NCBI RefSeq assembly: GCF_001612945.1 | Contig: NZ_BDBK01000018.1 | Coordinates: 186,001-250,000 of the forward strand | Source: Nocardia inohanensis NBRC 100128 | Lineage (GTDB): Bacteria > Actinomycetota > Actinomycetes > Mycobacteriales > Mycobacteriaceae | DNA: 64,000 nucleotides | Direction of reading: 5' to 3' | Shown: positions 32,463 to 41,319 of the stretch, one piece after another | Position numbering within the stretch: the first letter of the stretch is position 1 | Layout: the number at the start of each line of letters is the position of its first letter | Notes under the pieces: model-generated | Told to the model about the DNA's origin: nothing | What the model saw: only the letters and a program-made list of their open reading frames with translations | Databases searched by the model: none | Program-made: the position numbers and the translations under genes

Positions 32463-33131
32463 ATGAAGCTGGTCGTGTTCGGGGCGAGTGGCGGGGTGGG
32501 GCAGCAGCTGCTGGAGCAGGCGGTGACGGCGGGGCATGAGGTGACGGCGGTGGTCCGGGACGCGCGGAAGGTGGAGCGGTTTCCGGTCCGGGTGGTCACC
32601 GCGGACGTGCTCGACGGCGATCCCGCGGAGCTGGCGTCGGCGATCAGCGGCGCCGACGCGGTGCTCTCGGCGCTGGGCCCGGCGGGAAACAAACAGGCGG
32701 GCGTGGCATCCCGGGCCACCGAAGCGATCGTGCGAGCCATGACGGAGGCGGGCGTGCGTCGACTGGTCGTGGTCAGCGCCGCACCGGTGCGAACCACCCC
32801 GTCGCCCGGAAACCCGAACCCGCCCAAGCGCGACGAAGGCGACGGCCTCTTCCTGAAATACGTCATCTACCCGATCGTCAAAGCCGTGCTGCGCCCCCAA
32901 TATCTGGACCTCGCCCTGATGGAGGACGAACTGCGGACGAGCAACCTGGATTGGACCGCGATCCGCCCGGTGCAGCTCACCGACAAACCCCGCACCGCCG
33001 CCTACCGCACCGCCATCGACGAGAACCTCCCCGGCGGCCGCTACATCTCCCGCGCCGACGTGGCGCACGCCATGCTCCACGCCCTCGACCGGCCGCAATC
33101 CATCGGCCACGCCATCGGTGTAGCCAACTGA
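32463..33131 (+). CDS. NAD(P)-binding NmrA/SDR-like oxidoreductase
   Basis: The 222-residue protein opens with the nucleotide motif VVFGASGGVGQQLLEQA and has VVTADVLDGD, SALGPAGNKQ and a VVVSAAPV strand, in the pattern of atypical SDR proteins (NAD(P)H-binding, PF13460). The YxxxK catalytic pair of classical SDRs is not evident. AAGGAG precedes ATG 32463. It is followed 21 bp later by a monooxygenase-fold gene, probably one transcript. Confidence 0.9.
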   Translation: MKLVVFGASGGVGQQLLEQAVTAGHEVTAVVRDARKVERFPVRVVTADVLDGDPAELASAISGADAVLSALGPAGNKQAGVASRATEAIVRAMTEAGVRRLVVVSAAPVRTTPSPGNPNPPKRDEGDGLFLKYVIYPIVKAVLRPQYLDLALMEDELRTSNLDWTAIRPVQLTDKPRTAAYRTAIDENLPGGRYISRADVAHAMLHALDRPQSIGHAIGVAN

Positions 33132-33152
33132 CACAACAGAATCGAGAAAACC

Positions 33153-33518
33153 ATGCACGAAATACCGGTAACCCGTACCGAAACCCCGGTCCACGAACCG
33201 ATCACAATGATCAACGCCTTCACCGTCCCCGTCGCGGAAACCGAAGCCTTCCTCCAATTCTGGCGCGAGAACGCCGAAATCATGGCCGCCCAAGCAGGTT
33301 TCGTCCGATCCCGCCTACACCAATCCCTGATCGACGACGCCGAACTCCGCTTCGTCAACGTCGCCAGCTGGGAAAGCGGCGTCCAACTGGAAGCAGCCCT
33401 GGCCCGCCCCGAATGGCAAGCCAGCGCCCAGCAATTACTGAACCTGGACGTCACCGCCCGCCCCAGCATCTACCAGGGCATTATCGACGTCGAACCCGGA
33501 GCCAGGCTGCGAGGCTGA
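33153..33518 (+). CDS. Antibiotic biosynthesis monooxygenase (ABM)-family protein
   Basis: The 121-residue ferredoxin-like protein has the ABM pattern: MINAFTVPVAETEAFLQFWRENAEIMAAQAGFVRSRLHQS and then FVNVASWESGVQLEAALARPEWQ. Family members are small cofactor-free quinone-forming monooxygenases or haem-degrading proteins; the haem-ligand pattern of the latter is not evident. It is co-oriented with the SDR-like gene and ends in a very strong terminator. Confidence 0.88.
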   Translation: MHEIPVTRTETPVHEPITMINAFTVPVAETEAFLQFWRENAEIMAAQAGFVRSRLHQSLIDDAELRFVNVASWESGVQLEAALARPEWQASAQQLLNLDVTARPSIYQGIIDVEPGARLRG

Positions 33519-33524
33519 AGAAGT

Positions 33525-33563
33525 CCGCCCGTGGCGTTCTCGGAGTGAGAACGCCACGGGCGG
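33525..33563. terminator. Very strong bidirectional hairpin
   Basis: CCGCCCGTGGCGTTCTC pairs perfectly over 17 bases with its complement around GGAGT. It starts 7 bases after the ABM gene and ends 5 bases before the stop of the convergent small gene, so it can serve both. Confidence 0.92.
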
Positions 33564-33567
33564 TGGG

Positions 33568-33771
33568 TTATCCGCGGCGGTAGTTCTGGTGCTTGGCGGG
33601 TGGGATGGCCAGGCGGCCGGTGCCGTGAATTTTGCCGGTGGAGGCTTGTTGTTGTTTGCCGGACTTGCCGCGGCGTTCGCGGCGGGAGAGGGGCGGCTCC
33701 GGGGGAGTCGCGTTCTCGAGGTCGGGCATTGTGTGGGGGTCGAATTCGGGGTGCGGAAGGTGCTTGGGCAC
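33568..33771 (-). CDS. Small basic conserved protein, unknown
   Basis: The 67-residue protein is hydrophilic and basic. It has a proline-rich start and a conserved-looking PEPPLSRRERRGKSGKQQQ followed by KIHGTGRLAIPP. I recall similar short proteins in other Actinobacteria with the same SRRERRGK and GKxHGTG elements, of unknown role, possibly nucleic-acid binding. It starts at GTG 33771 with a good AGGAGG site seven bases upstream. Confidence 0.7.
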   Translation of the reverse strand: MPKHLPHPEFDPHTMPDLENATPPEPPLSRRERRGKSGKQQQASTGKIHGTGRLAIPPAKHQNYRRG

Positions 33772-33979
33772 GGGTCCTCCTGGGGAGCATGTGGGACCGA
33801 CTCGCCGGACGGGGGCCGGTCGGGAATCGGGGAGGCCGCACGGTCAGAGGGTGCGGCGAGCGCGAGGGAGAGGTCGCGCCGGGAAGCTCAGGAGTACAGC
33901 TGAATCCACATGACGATGACTGTATCCGGGGATCGGCGTGGGGTGCATCTTATTTTCCAGCTGCGGTTATTCTGCGGCA

Positions 33980-34303
33980 ATGACCTTGTTGCTCTTGGGA
34001 TTGGCCATTGCTTGCGAGATCACGGCGACTGTTTCGCTGAAGGTTTCGGAGGGGTTCAGCAAGGTGGTGCCGTCGATAATCGTGGTGATCGGGTACGGGG
34101 CGGCGTTCTTCTTCCTGTCGCAGGCGTTGAAGCGCGGGATGCCCGTCGGGGTGGCGTACGGGATCTGGTCGGCGGTGGGGGTGGTGGCGGTGGCGACGAT
34201 CGGGGCGCTGTTCCTGGACGAGCATCTGTCGCTGGTGCAGGTGGGCGGGATCGTGCTGGTGGTGGGCGGGGTGCTGGCGCTGGAACTCGGTGGGGCGCAC
34301 TGA
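33980..34303 (+). CDS. SMR-family multidrug efflux transporter
   Basis: The 107-residue protein has four membrane helices and the exact length of the small multidrug resistance family. The essential membrane-embedded glutamate is present in ACEITATVSLK (Glu13), and the C-terminal GGIVLVVGGVLALEL helix is the dimerisation helix. It exports cationic compounds or guanidinium-type substrates by proton antiport as a dual-topology dimer. ATG 33980 is chosen over an upstream start that would add a non-conserved leader. Confidence 0.92.
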   Translation: MTLLLLGLAIACEITATVSLKVSEGFSKVVPSIIVVIGYGAAFFFLSQALKRGMPVGVAYGIWSAVGVVAVATIGALFLDEHLSLVQVGGIVLVVGGVLALELGGAH

Positions 34304-34309
34304 GTTTCG

Positions 34310-35536
34310 TCAGTCTTGGACGCGGACCGCGTATCCGGCGTCGGCCAGGGCGGTGAGGACGTCGTCGCGGTGGGCGGGGCCGCGGGTCTCGAGGGTGAGC
34401 AGGACCTCCACCTCGTCGATGGCCAGCCACGCCCCGGTGCGGGAGTGCGCGACATCCAGGACGCTGGCCCCGGTGCGGCCCAATTCGGCGAGCAGGCGGG
34501 AGAGGCTGCCGGGGCGATCGGAGATGGTGATGCGGGCGGACAGGTAGCGGCCGGCGGCGCTGAGGCCGTGACCGACCACCCGGGTGAGGAAGAGCGGGTC
34601 GATATTGCCGCCGGACAACACCGCGCACACCGGGCCGTCGCGCAGGTCGAGTTCCTCGGGGGTGCAGGCCATCAGGGCGGCGACAGCGGCCGCGCCCGCG
34701 GGCTCGACGATGAGTTTGGCACGCTCCATACAGAGCAGCAGCGCGCGGGACAGGGCGTCTTCGTCGACGGTCAGGATCGCCGGTGCGGCTTCCACGATGT
34801 GTTCGAAGGGCACCTCGCCCGGCAGCCCGACCGCGATGCCGTCGGCCATGGTCGCCATGCTCTCCAGGCGTTGCGGTTTACCGGCCGCGAGCGAGGCGGG
34901 CCAGGCGGCGGCCTCGGCGGCCTGCACACCGATGACCCGGACCTGCGGAGCCAGCCGCTGCAATGCACCCGCGATCCCGGCGAGCAACCCGCCACCGCCC
35001 GTGGGCACCAGGACCGTGCCGACATCCGGTATCTGCTCCAGGATTTCCAGCGCCACCGTCGCCTGCCCGGACACGATATCGAGGTGATCGAAGGGATGCA
35101 CCAGCGTCGCCCCGGTCTGCGCGGCGAATTCGTGTGCGGCGGCGAGTGATTCGTCGATGGTCTCGCCCACCTGATGCACCGTCGCCCCATATGCCTTGGT
35201 GGCCACCAACTTCGGCAGCGCCGCACCCACCGGCATGAACACCGTCGATTCGATTCCCAGCGAGGTGGCCGCCCACGCCACCCCTTGCGCGTGATTGCCC
35301 GCGCTCGCCGCCACCACCCCGCGCACCCGTTCGGCCTCGGGCAGATTGGCGATCCGGTTGTAGGCCCCCCGCGGTTTGAACGACCCGGTTCGCTGAAGGT
35401 TCTCGCACTTCAACCGCACCTCGTGCCCGATCCGCTCGGACAGCACCCGTGAGGAGACCACGGGGGTCCGGCGGATGACCGGTGCCAGCAGAGTCGCCGC
35501 CGCTTCGATCCGACCCAGGAGATCCATGGCCGCCAT
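34310..35536 (-). CDS. ilvA: Threonine ammonia-lyase
   Basis: The 408-residue fold-type II PLP enzyme deaminates threonine to 2-oxobutyrate. The PLP lysine lies in RTGSFKPRGAYNR, the phosphate site is GGGGLLAGIAGAL, and ASAGNHAQGVAW is conserved. A single C-terminal ACT-like domain (ARITISDRPGSLSRLLAELG) and the length match the shorter catabolic/biodegradative-type enzymes rather than the 500-residue biosynthetic form. The start could be ATG 35536 or 35527. It is convergent with the SMR gene. Confidence 0.94.
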   Translation of the reverse strand: MAAMDLLGRIEAAATLLAPVIRRTPVVSSRVLSERIGHEVRLKCENLQRTGSFKPRGAYNRIANLPEAERVRGVVAASAGNHAQGVAWAATSLGIESTVFMPVGAALPKLVATKAYGATVHQVGETIDESLAAAHEFAAQTGATLVHPFDHLDIVSGQATVALEILEQIPDVGTVLVPTGGGGLLAGIAGALQRLAPQVRVIGVQAAEAAAWPASLAAGKPQRLESMATMADGIAVGLPGEVPFEHIVEAAPAILTVDEDALSRALLLCMERAKLIVEPAGAAAVAALMACTPEELDLRDGPVCAVLSGGNIDPLFLTRVVGHGLSAAGRYLSARITISDRPGSLSRLLAELGRTGASVLDVAHSRTGAWLAIDEVEVLLTLETRGPAHRDDVLTALADAGYAVRVQD

Positions 35537-35932
35537 GGTGCCAGGAGTTAACGGACCTGTCTCGTGGCGCACCGCGCTCCGCGCCCCTCTTGCGGACGAC
35601 CGATGTCGGCGCGACCGTGGGATATGGCCACTCCCACCGCATTGCCCGCGGAGGTCGAAACTTCGCGTTCAGCAAGAGCGCCGGTTCGCCCGGCCGGATG
35701 ATCGCCATGCTGCGTGATGCCGACCGCGCGGCGGCCGGTTATCCGAGCCGCCGTGGTCTTACCCGGCCCGCGATCCCCTGGGATGTCATCGAAGCCGCGC
35801 GGGCCGTGGCAAACGGCGCTGACCAGGCGCGACACGTTCAATCATGTCGCGGTACGCGGGTGTTCCGGATTAGTGTCGGACCGATCGGTCTGATAATTCT
35901 GCGCCACCCCTACCGCGGAAGCGAGCAGCATC
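35537..35932. other. 396-bp region without a confident gene
   Basis: A plus-strand frame running through here has a plausible-looking stretch (GYGHSHRIARGGRNFAFSKS, later AIPWDVIEAARAV), but it matches nothing I know and would overlap the next gene out of frame. I treat it as noncoding or decayed. It must also contain the promoters of ilvA and of the secreted protein. Confidence 0.4.
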
Positions 35933-36451
35933 GTGCCCGAAGCCGGGAAAGCCCTTGCCACGCTGGCCTTCTCCATCGCACTCGGCACCGTGCCGGTCCT
36001 CGGCGCACCCGCCGCGCACGCGAATGTCGGCAGCTGCGGCGGCGGCGACTTCCGCTGGACGGCGGTCAATGGCGGCATCACCATGCAGCCGCAGTTCCTC
36101 ACCTTCACCTCGGTGGGCCGGCTGTGGGACTGCGTGGGTGCCACCGGCATTACCGGCGGCACCTTCACCGGCGTGCACACCGCCTGGTCGGACTGCATGC
36201 ACCCCGCGGACGGGCCGATCACCGTCACCATCGTGTGGTCGAACGGCGAATCCAGCACGCTGGCGGGCCCGTGGCCGGTCGGCATGATGCAACCCGCCGT
36301 CGGCCCGCTCGAAGTCGTCGCCGGATTGGGGCAGGGCAGCCGCGCGCAGATCAGCGCCACCTACGAAATGGGCACCCCGGATCAGGTGATGGGTTGCATG
36401 GGATCCGGCATTCCGACCGGCGTGGGCCACCTGTCGGCAACCATTCTCTAG
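35933..36451 (+). CDS. Secreted protein, unknown (actinobacterial)
   Basis: The 172-residue precursor has a signal peptide (LATLAFSIALGTVPVLGAPA, cleavage after AHA) and a mature domain with five cysteines (GSCGGGDF, LWDCVGAT, SDCMHPAD, VMGCMGSG). It is rich in Gly and Thr, so is probably a disulfide-stabilised beta-sandwich on the cell surface or in the medium. Similar proteins of unknown function occur in Nocardia and Mycobacterium. The start is GTG 35933. Confidence 0.8.
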   Translation: MPEAGKALATLAFSIALGTVPVLGAPAAHANVGSCGGGDFRWTAVNGGITMQPQFLTFTSVGRLWDCVGATGITGGTFTGVHTAWSDCMHPADGPITVTIVWSNGESSTLAGPWPVGMMQPAVGPLEVVAGLGQGSRAQISATYEMGTPDQVMGCMGSGIPTGVGHLSATIL

Positions 36452-36584
36452 GCCCGCGGCCGAGTGATCTTGCGCCATAAGATATATGGATCGCGAAATA
36501 ATCGGGAAATGGCTGTGCAATGCGGGGGCAACGGCCGATTCCTACCTTGAGCCGACCATTGTCGGATCTCGGATCGGATGCACT

Positions 36585-38087
36585 ATGACCGATATCGCCT
36601 CTCCCGCGACGACGGCGGGATCCCCTGCGCCCCCAGTTTACGACCCGCGCCTGACCAATGACGATCTGGCCCCGTTGCGCGAACAACGCTGGGGCGCTTA
36701 CCACATCTTCGCCTTCTGGATGTCGGATGTGCACAGCGTCGGCGGATATGTCACGGCCGGAAGCCTTTTCGCGCTCGGACTGGCCGGCTGGCAGGTACTG
36801 GTGGCCCTGCTCATCGGCATCACGATCGTATATTTCCTGTGCAATCTGGTGGCCGCGCCCAGCCAGCGGTCCGGGGTGCCGTATCCGGTCATGTGTCGCA
36901 GCGCTTTCGGGGTGATCGGGGCGAATATCCCGGCCATCATCCGGGGGCTGATCGCGGTGGCCTGGTACGGGATCCAGACCTATCTGGCCTCGGCGGCGCT
37001 GATCGTGGTGGCGGTCAAGCTGCTCCCCGGGCTCGCGCCGTACGCGGTCACCGACGACTACGGTTTCCTCGGGCTGTCGCTGCTGGGCTGGGCCGCGTAC
37101 CTGGTGCTGTGGGTGATCCAGGCGGCCGTGTTCTGGCAGGGCATGGAATCGATCCGGCGATTCATCGACTTCTGCGGCCCCGCCGTGTATGTCGTGATGT
37201 TCCTGCTCTGCGGATACCTGATCTACAAGGCCGGCTTCGGCGCGATCGACCTGCAATTGGGTGAGGTGAAGTACCACGGCTGGGACGCGCTGCCGGTGGT
37301 GCTCGGCGCGATCGCCCTCGTGGTGTCCTACTTCTGCGGGCCGATGCTGAACTTCGGCGACTTCTCCCGCTACAGCAAATCCATGGCGGCGGTGAAGCGC
37401 GGCAACCTGCTCGGGCTGCCGGTGAACTTCCTGGCCTTCTCGCTGCTGGTGGTGATCACCGCGTCGCTGACCATGCCCGTCTACGGCGAACTCATCACCG
37501 ATCCGGTGGAGACGGTGGCGCGCATCGACAACACCTTCGCGATCGTGCTGGGCGCGCTGACCTTCACCATCGCCACCGTCGGCATCAACATCGTCGCCAA
37601 CTTCATCTCGCCCGCCTTCGACTTCTCGCACGTCAGCCCGCAGAAGATCAGCTGGCGGATGGGCGGCATGATCGCGGCGGTCGGGTCGGTGCTCATCACG
37701 CCGTGGAACCTCTACAACAATCCCGAGGTCATCCATTACACCCTCGAGGTGCTCGGCGCGTTCATCGGACCACTGTTCGGGGTGCTGATCGCCGACTACT
37801 ACCTGGTGCGCAAGCAGACCATCGTGGTGGACGATCTGTTCACCATGTCCGAGTCCGGAAAGTACTGGTACCGCAAGGGATTCAACCCGGTCGCGGTGGC
37901 GGCGACCGTGGTCGGGGCGCTGGCGGCGGTCTTCCCGGTACTGGCGAAGGACGTGTACGGCATGCATACCGCGGCCCAGTACAGCTGGTTCATCGGATGC
38001 GGTCTCGCCCTCGCCGTATATGTGGTTGTCTGGCGATTTGCCAGCGATTATGCATTGGATGGTAAAACTGTGTCCCAGCAGACATAA
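36585..38087 (+). CDS. NCS1-family nucleobase:cation symporter
   Basis: The 500-residue protein has about twelve membrane helices and the NCS1 hallmark N-terminal segment NDDLAPLREQRWGAYHIFAFWMSDVHS. It continues with VPYPVMCRSAFGVIGANIPAIIRG, NFGDFSRY and ending helices before a short cytoplasmic tail. The family imports cytosine, uracil, allantoin, hydantoins or related bases with Na+ or H+. No catabolic gene lies nearby to tell which. ATG 36585 is chosen; a longer frame to 36486 adds a non-conserved leader. Confidence 0.93.
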   Translation: MTDIASPATTAGSPAPPVYDPRLTNDDLAPLREQRWGAYHIFAFWMSDVHSVGGYVTAGSLFALGLAGWQVLVALLIGITIVYFLCNLVAAPSQRSGVPYPVMCRSAFGVIGANIPAIIRGLIAVAWYGIQTYLASAALIVVAVKLLPGLAPYAVTDDYGFLGLSLLGWAAYLVLWVIQAAVFWQGMESIRRFIDFCGPAVYVVMFLLCGYLIYKAGFGAIDLQLGEVKYHGWDALPVVLGAIALVVSYFCGPMLNFGDFSRYSKSMAAVKRGNLLGLPVNFLAFSLLVVITASLTMPVYGELITDPVETVARIDNTFAIVLGALTFTIATVGINIVANFISPAFDFSHVSPQKISWRMGGMIAAVGSVLITPWNLYNNPEVIHYTLEVLGAFIGPLFGVLIADYYLVRKQTIVVDDLFTMSESGKYWYRKGFNPVAVAATVVGALAAVFPVLAKDVYGMHTAAQYSWFIGCGLALAVYVVVWRFASDYALDGKTVSQQT

Positions 38088-38120
38088 ACCGCACGCACTC
38101 GCGTATTAAAGGCCACAGCC

Positions 38121-38151
38121 GCTAAATATGCGTTTCCGAAGCGGAATTAGC
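38121..38151. promoter_or_regulatory. Candidate NsrR operator before nsrR-hmp
   Basis: An imperfect 31-bp dyad has outer arms GCTAA/TTAGC, internal GC pairs and an inner TTCCG-AAG-CGGAA (38134-38146). It ends 13 bases before the chosen nsrR start. Position and AA...TT dyad architecture fit NsrR autoregulation; the match to a consensus is only partial. Confidence 0.55.
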
Positions 38152-38164
38152 TAGCGTGAACGAC

Positions 38165-38620
38165 ATGCAGCTCTCCCGGTTCACCGATCTCGGCTTGCGA
38201 GCGCTCATGCGCCTCGCGGTCGCCCGGGACGCCGAGGAGCGTGTCACCACGAAACTCATTGCCCGGCAGGTGAACGCGTCGGAGAATTACGTGGCCAAAG
38301 CGGTCGCGCGGCTCTCCGAACTCGGCTACGTGGCCGCACAACGCGGCCGGACGGGTGGTCTGTTCCTCACCGAAAAGGGACGGACCACCACGGTCGGCCA
38401 TATTGTGCGCGCGCTCGAAGGCGATACCGAGGTCATCGATTGCGAAGGCGATAATCCGTGCCCGCTGGCGAGTGCCTGCCGGTTGCGGAAAATCCTGGCC
38501 AGTGCCCAGGAAGCGTTCTACGCCGAACTCGACCGCTACACCCTGGCCGATCTGGTGAACCAGCGCACCGTGGAGCTGCTGCATCTGCCGGTCTTCCCGG
38601 CAGTCGTTCTCGACGACTAG
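38165..38620 (+). CDS. nsrR: Nitric-oxide-sensing Rrf2-family repressor
   Basis: The 151-residue protein has an Rrf2 winged helix (MQLSRFTDLGLRALMRLA, then VNASENYVAKAVARLSELGYV) and three cysteines at 93, 99 and 105 (DCEGDNPCPLASACR). These positions, and Asp8, coincide with the [4Fe-4S] ligands reported for Streptomyces NsrR; this numbering supports ATG 38165 over GTG 38156. NO destroys the cluster and relieves repression. It lies 9 bp upstream of hmp, the classic target. Confidence 0.95.
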   Translation: MQLSRFTDLGLRALMRLAVARDAEERVTTKLIARQVNASENYVAKAVARLSELGYVAAQRGRTGGLFLTEKGRTTTVGHIVRALEGDTEVIDCEGDNPCPLASACRLRKILASAQEAFYAELDRYTLADLVNQRTVELLHLPVFPAVVLDD

Positions 38621-38629
38621 GAGACACCC

Positions 38630-39853
38630 ATGACCGCGCCGGATTCGGTCCTGTCGGCCACCCCGGAACTGGAGCCCGAGCACGCGGAGGTGATCCGGGC
38701 GACGCTGCCGCTGGTCGCGTCGCGCATCGACGACATCACCCCGCTGTTCTATCGCAAGATGTTCGCCGCGCATCCGGAGTTGTTGCGGGACAGGTTCAAT
38801 CGCGGGAATCAGCAGCAGGGGGCGCAGCAGCGGGCATTGGCGGCCTCCATCGCGACCTATGCCTCGCACCTGGTGGATCCGGCGCTGCCGCATCCACGGG
38901 AACTGCTGGCGCGTATCGGCCACAAGCACGCGTCGCTGGGCGTCACCGCCGCCGAATACCGGATCGTGCACGAGCATCTGTTCGCAGCGATCGTCGAGGT
39001 GCTGGGCGCGGATGTGGTCAGTCCGGCGATCGCCGCAGCCTGGGATCGCGTGTATTGGCTGATGGCAACCACTCTCATCGATTTCGAGGCCGGGCTGTAC
39101 GAGGCCGCCGGGGTCGCACCCGGTGACGTGTTCCGCGAAACCCGCGTGGTGGAACGGCACGACGATCCCTCCGGGGTGGCCGTGTTCGTCGTCGAATCCG
39201 CCGATCCCGCCCGGCCGCTGCCGGAATTCGCTCCCGGACAGTACATTTCGGTCGGCGCCGACCTGCCCGACGGTGCTCGTCAGCTGCGTCAGTACAGCCT
39301 GATCAATCATTCGGGCGCCGGTCGCCTGGCCTTCGCCGTGCGCCGCGTGGGCGCCGAAGCGGGCACGCCCGCGGGTGAGGTCTCCTCCTGGCTGCACGAA
39401 ACCATCGGCGCGGGGGACAGGCTCCAGATCACGCTGCCCTTCGGCGATCTCACCATCGACACCGAGGCCGGCACGCCGCTGGTGCTGATCTCCGCCGGCA
39501 TCGGCATCACCCCGATGGCGGGCATGCTGGAATACCTCGCGGCCGAAACCCCGAACCGCCGGACCCTGGTGCTGCACGCCGACCGGTCCGCCGCGGCGCA
39601 TCCCTTGAAGGCCAGGGTTTCCGAGCTGATCGCCGCCCTGCCCGATGCGGATTCCCGCACCTGGTACCAGGCCGACGGCCACGGATTGATCGACCTGTCG
39701 GGGCTCGACCTACCCGCGGACGCCGACTACTACCTGTGCGGTGGAAACGGATTCCTGCAATCGGTGCGCGCCCAGCTCATGTCCGCCGGAATTCCCAGCG
39801 ACCGAGTGCATTTCGAACTCTTCGCGCCCAACGACTGGCTGCTGCCGGTCTGA
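38630..39853 (+). CDS. hmp: Flavohaemoglobin, nitric oxide dioxygenase
   Basis: The 407-residue protein has an N-terminal globin domain (1-140, with the proximal histidine in RIGHKHASLGV), a FAD-binding domain (PGQYISVGADL, RQYSLIN) and a C-terminal NAD domain (ISAGIGITPMAGML, YYLCGGNGFLQSV). It converts NO and O2 to nitrate using NADH in the cytosol. It is co-transcribed with nsrR, so induced by NO. It ends 13 bp from idi, convergently. Confidence 0.96.
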   Translation: MTAPDSVLSATPELEPEHAEVIRATLPLVASRIDDITPLFYRKMFAAHPELLRDRFNRGNQQQGAQQRALAASIATYASHLVDPALPHPRELLARIGHKHASLGVTAAEYRIVHEHLFAAIVEVLGADVVSPAIAAAWDRVYWLMATTLIDFEAGLYEAAGVAPGDVFRETRVVERHDDPSGVAVFVVESADPARPLPEFAPGQYISVGADLPDGARQLRQYSLINHSGAGRLAFAVRRVGAEAGTPAGEVSSWLHETIGAGDRLQITLPFGDLTIDTEAGTPLVLISAGIGITPMAGMLEYLAAETPNRRTLVLHADRSAAAHPLKARVSELIAALPDADSRTWYQADGHGLIDLSGLDLPADADYYLCGGNGFLQSVRAQLMSAGIPSDRVHFELFAPNDWLLPV

Positions 39854-39866
39854 ATCCGACGGGCGA

Positions 39867-40436
39867 TCAGTTGCGGTATGCCGCGACGGCGGCGAGAACC
39901 CCGGCGAGCCAAGGGGTGTAGCGGTCCGGTGCGGCCGCCACGGCCTCGGCGAGAGCATCCGGATCGACCCAGTCGATCTCGGCGACCTCATCCGGATTCG
40001 GTTGCGGCGCGACATCTCCCACCCGGCCGATGAGTACGTGATCGAACTCGTACTCGACCCGGCCGGTGGCGGGATCGCCGGCCTGATAGGTGAACCGGCC
40101 GACCTCGGTGAGCTCGGCCGCCATCCCCAGTTCCTCACCGAGGCGAATACCGGCCGCCTCGGCCACGTCCTGCCCGGGCAGCGGATGCCCGCAGCAGGTG
40201 TTGGTCCACAACAGCGGGAAGCGGGTTTTCACCGCGGCCCGCTGTTGCAGCAGCACCCGGCCGGTGTCGTCGAACAGCAGCACCGAGAAGGCCCGGTGCA
40301 GCCGTCCCGGCGCGGTGTGCGCCGCCGCCACCGGCAGCGAACCGGCCGCACGGCCCTGCTCGTCGACGAGCTCGACGAGCAGGGTTTCACGGTCGACCGC
40401 CGGGGTGGCGTCGGAAGCGTCGAGAGTGCCGGTCAC
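39867..40436 (-). CDS. idi: Isopentenyl-diphosphate delta-isomerase (type 1)
   Basis: The 189-residue Nudix-fold enzyme interconverts IPP and DMAPP. It has the catalytic cysteine region WTNTCCGHP, the Nudix-like AEAAGIRLGEELGM and the catalytic Glu region GRVEYEFDHVLIG. Its start overlaps the GPP methyltransferase stop by 4 bases, so it is the fourth gene of the 2-methylisoborneol operon and would supply DMAPP for GPP synthesis. An idi inside this operon is not part of the minimal three-gene cluster known from Streptomyces. Confidence 0.95.
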   Translation of the reverse strand: MTGTLDASDATPAVDRETLLVELVDEQGRAAGSLPVAAAHTAPGRLHRAFSVLLFDDTGRVLLQQRAAVKTRFPLLWTNTCCGHPLPGQDVAEAAGIRLGEELGMAAELTEVGRFTYQAGDPATGRVEYEFDHVLIGRVGDVAPQPNPDEVAEIDWVDPDALAEAVAAAPDRYTPWLAGVLAAVAAYRN

Positions 40437-41305
40437 CGGCCTACCTTATCGGCGGCGATCAACAGGTACTGGAAGCTCCCCTCCTTGTACGAGGTCAGGA
40501 AGGGTTTCTCCACACCGGTCGCCAATTCGGAGTGGGTGCGCATCTCCCAGTACGGGATGGTGGCCGGGGTGAGGTCGGTGACCGCGACCGGGACCAGGTT
40601 ATTGGCCGCGAGGGCCTTGAAGTACTCGCTACGCGGATGGATATTGCAACCGTAGTGCGCGTCGATCCAGCTCACCGACGCCGACCGCGCGCCGAACACG
40701 TCATTGGAGCAACCGGTGATGCAGACGTAGCGGCCGCCGGGTTCGAGCAACCGGGAGAACTCGGCGAACAGCTCGTAGAGATCCACGTACATGGTGGTCT
40801 CATTGGTCCAGATGCCGCGCCGTGAACCGGTCTCGAATCCGGTCTCCAGCATGTTCTTGAAATGGAAGCGGACCTTCTCGGCCACGCCGCGATCCTCGGC
40901 CTGGGCATTGGCGAAACCGGCCTGGTATTCGGAGATGGTGACGCCGTCGACCGCGCAGCCGAAACGCTGGTTGGCCATGAAACTGGTGCCGCCGCGCCCG
41001 GATCCGCCGTCCATCAGCGTATCGCCGGGCCGCACATCCCCGAGATGGTCGAGCAGCACATCGGCCTGCGCGGTCTCCAGGCGATGCAGATCCTTGACGA
41101 TGCGCTCCTGGCGGCCCTCCTCCGGGCCCTCCAGAATCGACCAGTCGGGGTCGCCGAGCCCGTAGTGATGGTGGAAGAGTCCATCCACCTCGCCGAGCAC
41201 GGTGTTCACCCGGTCGTCATTGGGATTGTTGTTCCAATACGCCGCAACGGATTTCTGATATTCGGTGCGCAGGACACCATCGGCTTCTGGCTGAAGCGCG
41301 GTCAT
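40433..41305 (-). CDS. gppmt: Geranyl diphosphate 2-C-methyltransferase
   Basis: The 290-residue SAM-dependent enzyme methylates C2 of geranyl diphosphate to give 2-methyl-GPP. It shows EYQKSVAAYWNNN at the start, the SAM motif LMDGGSGRGGTSFM, the GVTISEYQAGFAN strand and the aromatic substrate segment TNETTMYVDLYELFAEF. It closely resembles the Streptomyces SCO7701-type enzyme. An AAAGGATG ribosome site precedes the ATG, 14 bp after the synthase gene. Confidence 0.96.
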   Translation of the reverse strand: MTALQPEADGVLRTEYQKSVAAYWNNNPNDDRVNTVLGEVDGLFHHHYGLGDPDWSILEGPEEGRQERIVKDLHRLETAQADVLLDHLGDVRPGDTLMDGGSGRGGTSFMANQRFGCAVDGVTISEYQAGFANAQAEDRGVAEKVRFHFKNMLETGFETGSRRGIWTNETTMYVDLYELFAEFSRLLEPGGRYVCITGCSNDVFGARSASVSWIDAHYGCNIHPRSEYFKALAANNLVPVAVTDLTPATIPYWEMRTHSELATGVEKPFLTSYKEGSFQYLLIAADKVGR

Positions 41306-41319
41306 GGCGGGTCATCCTT

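Noticed and set aside
35482..36480. 332-codon plus-strand frame across 35.5-36.5 kb
   Set aside because: It overlaps the secreted-protein gene out of frame and has no coherent domain; only a short middle stretch looks protein-like.
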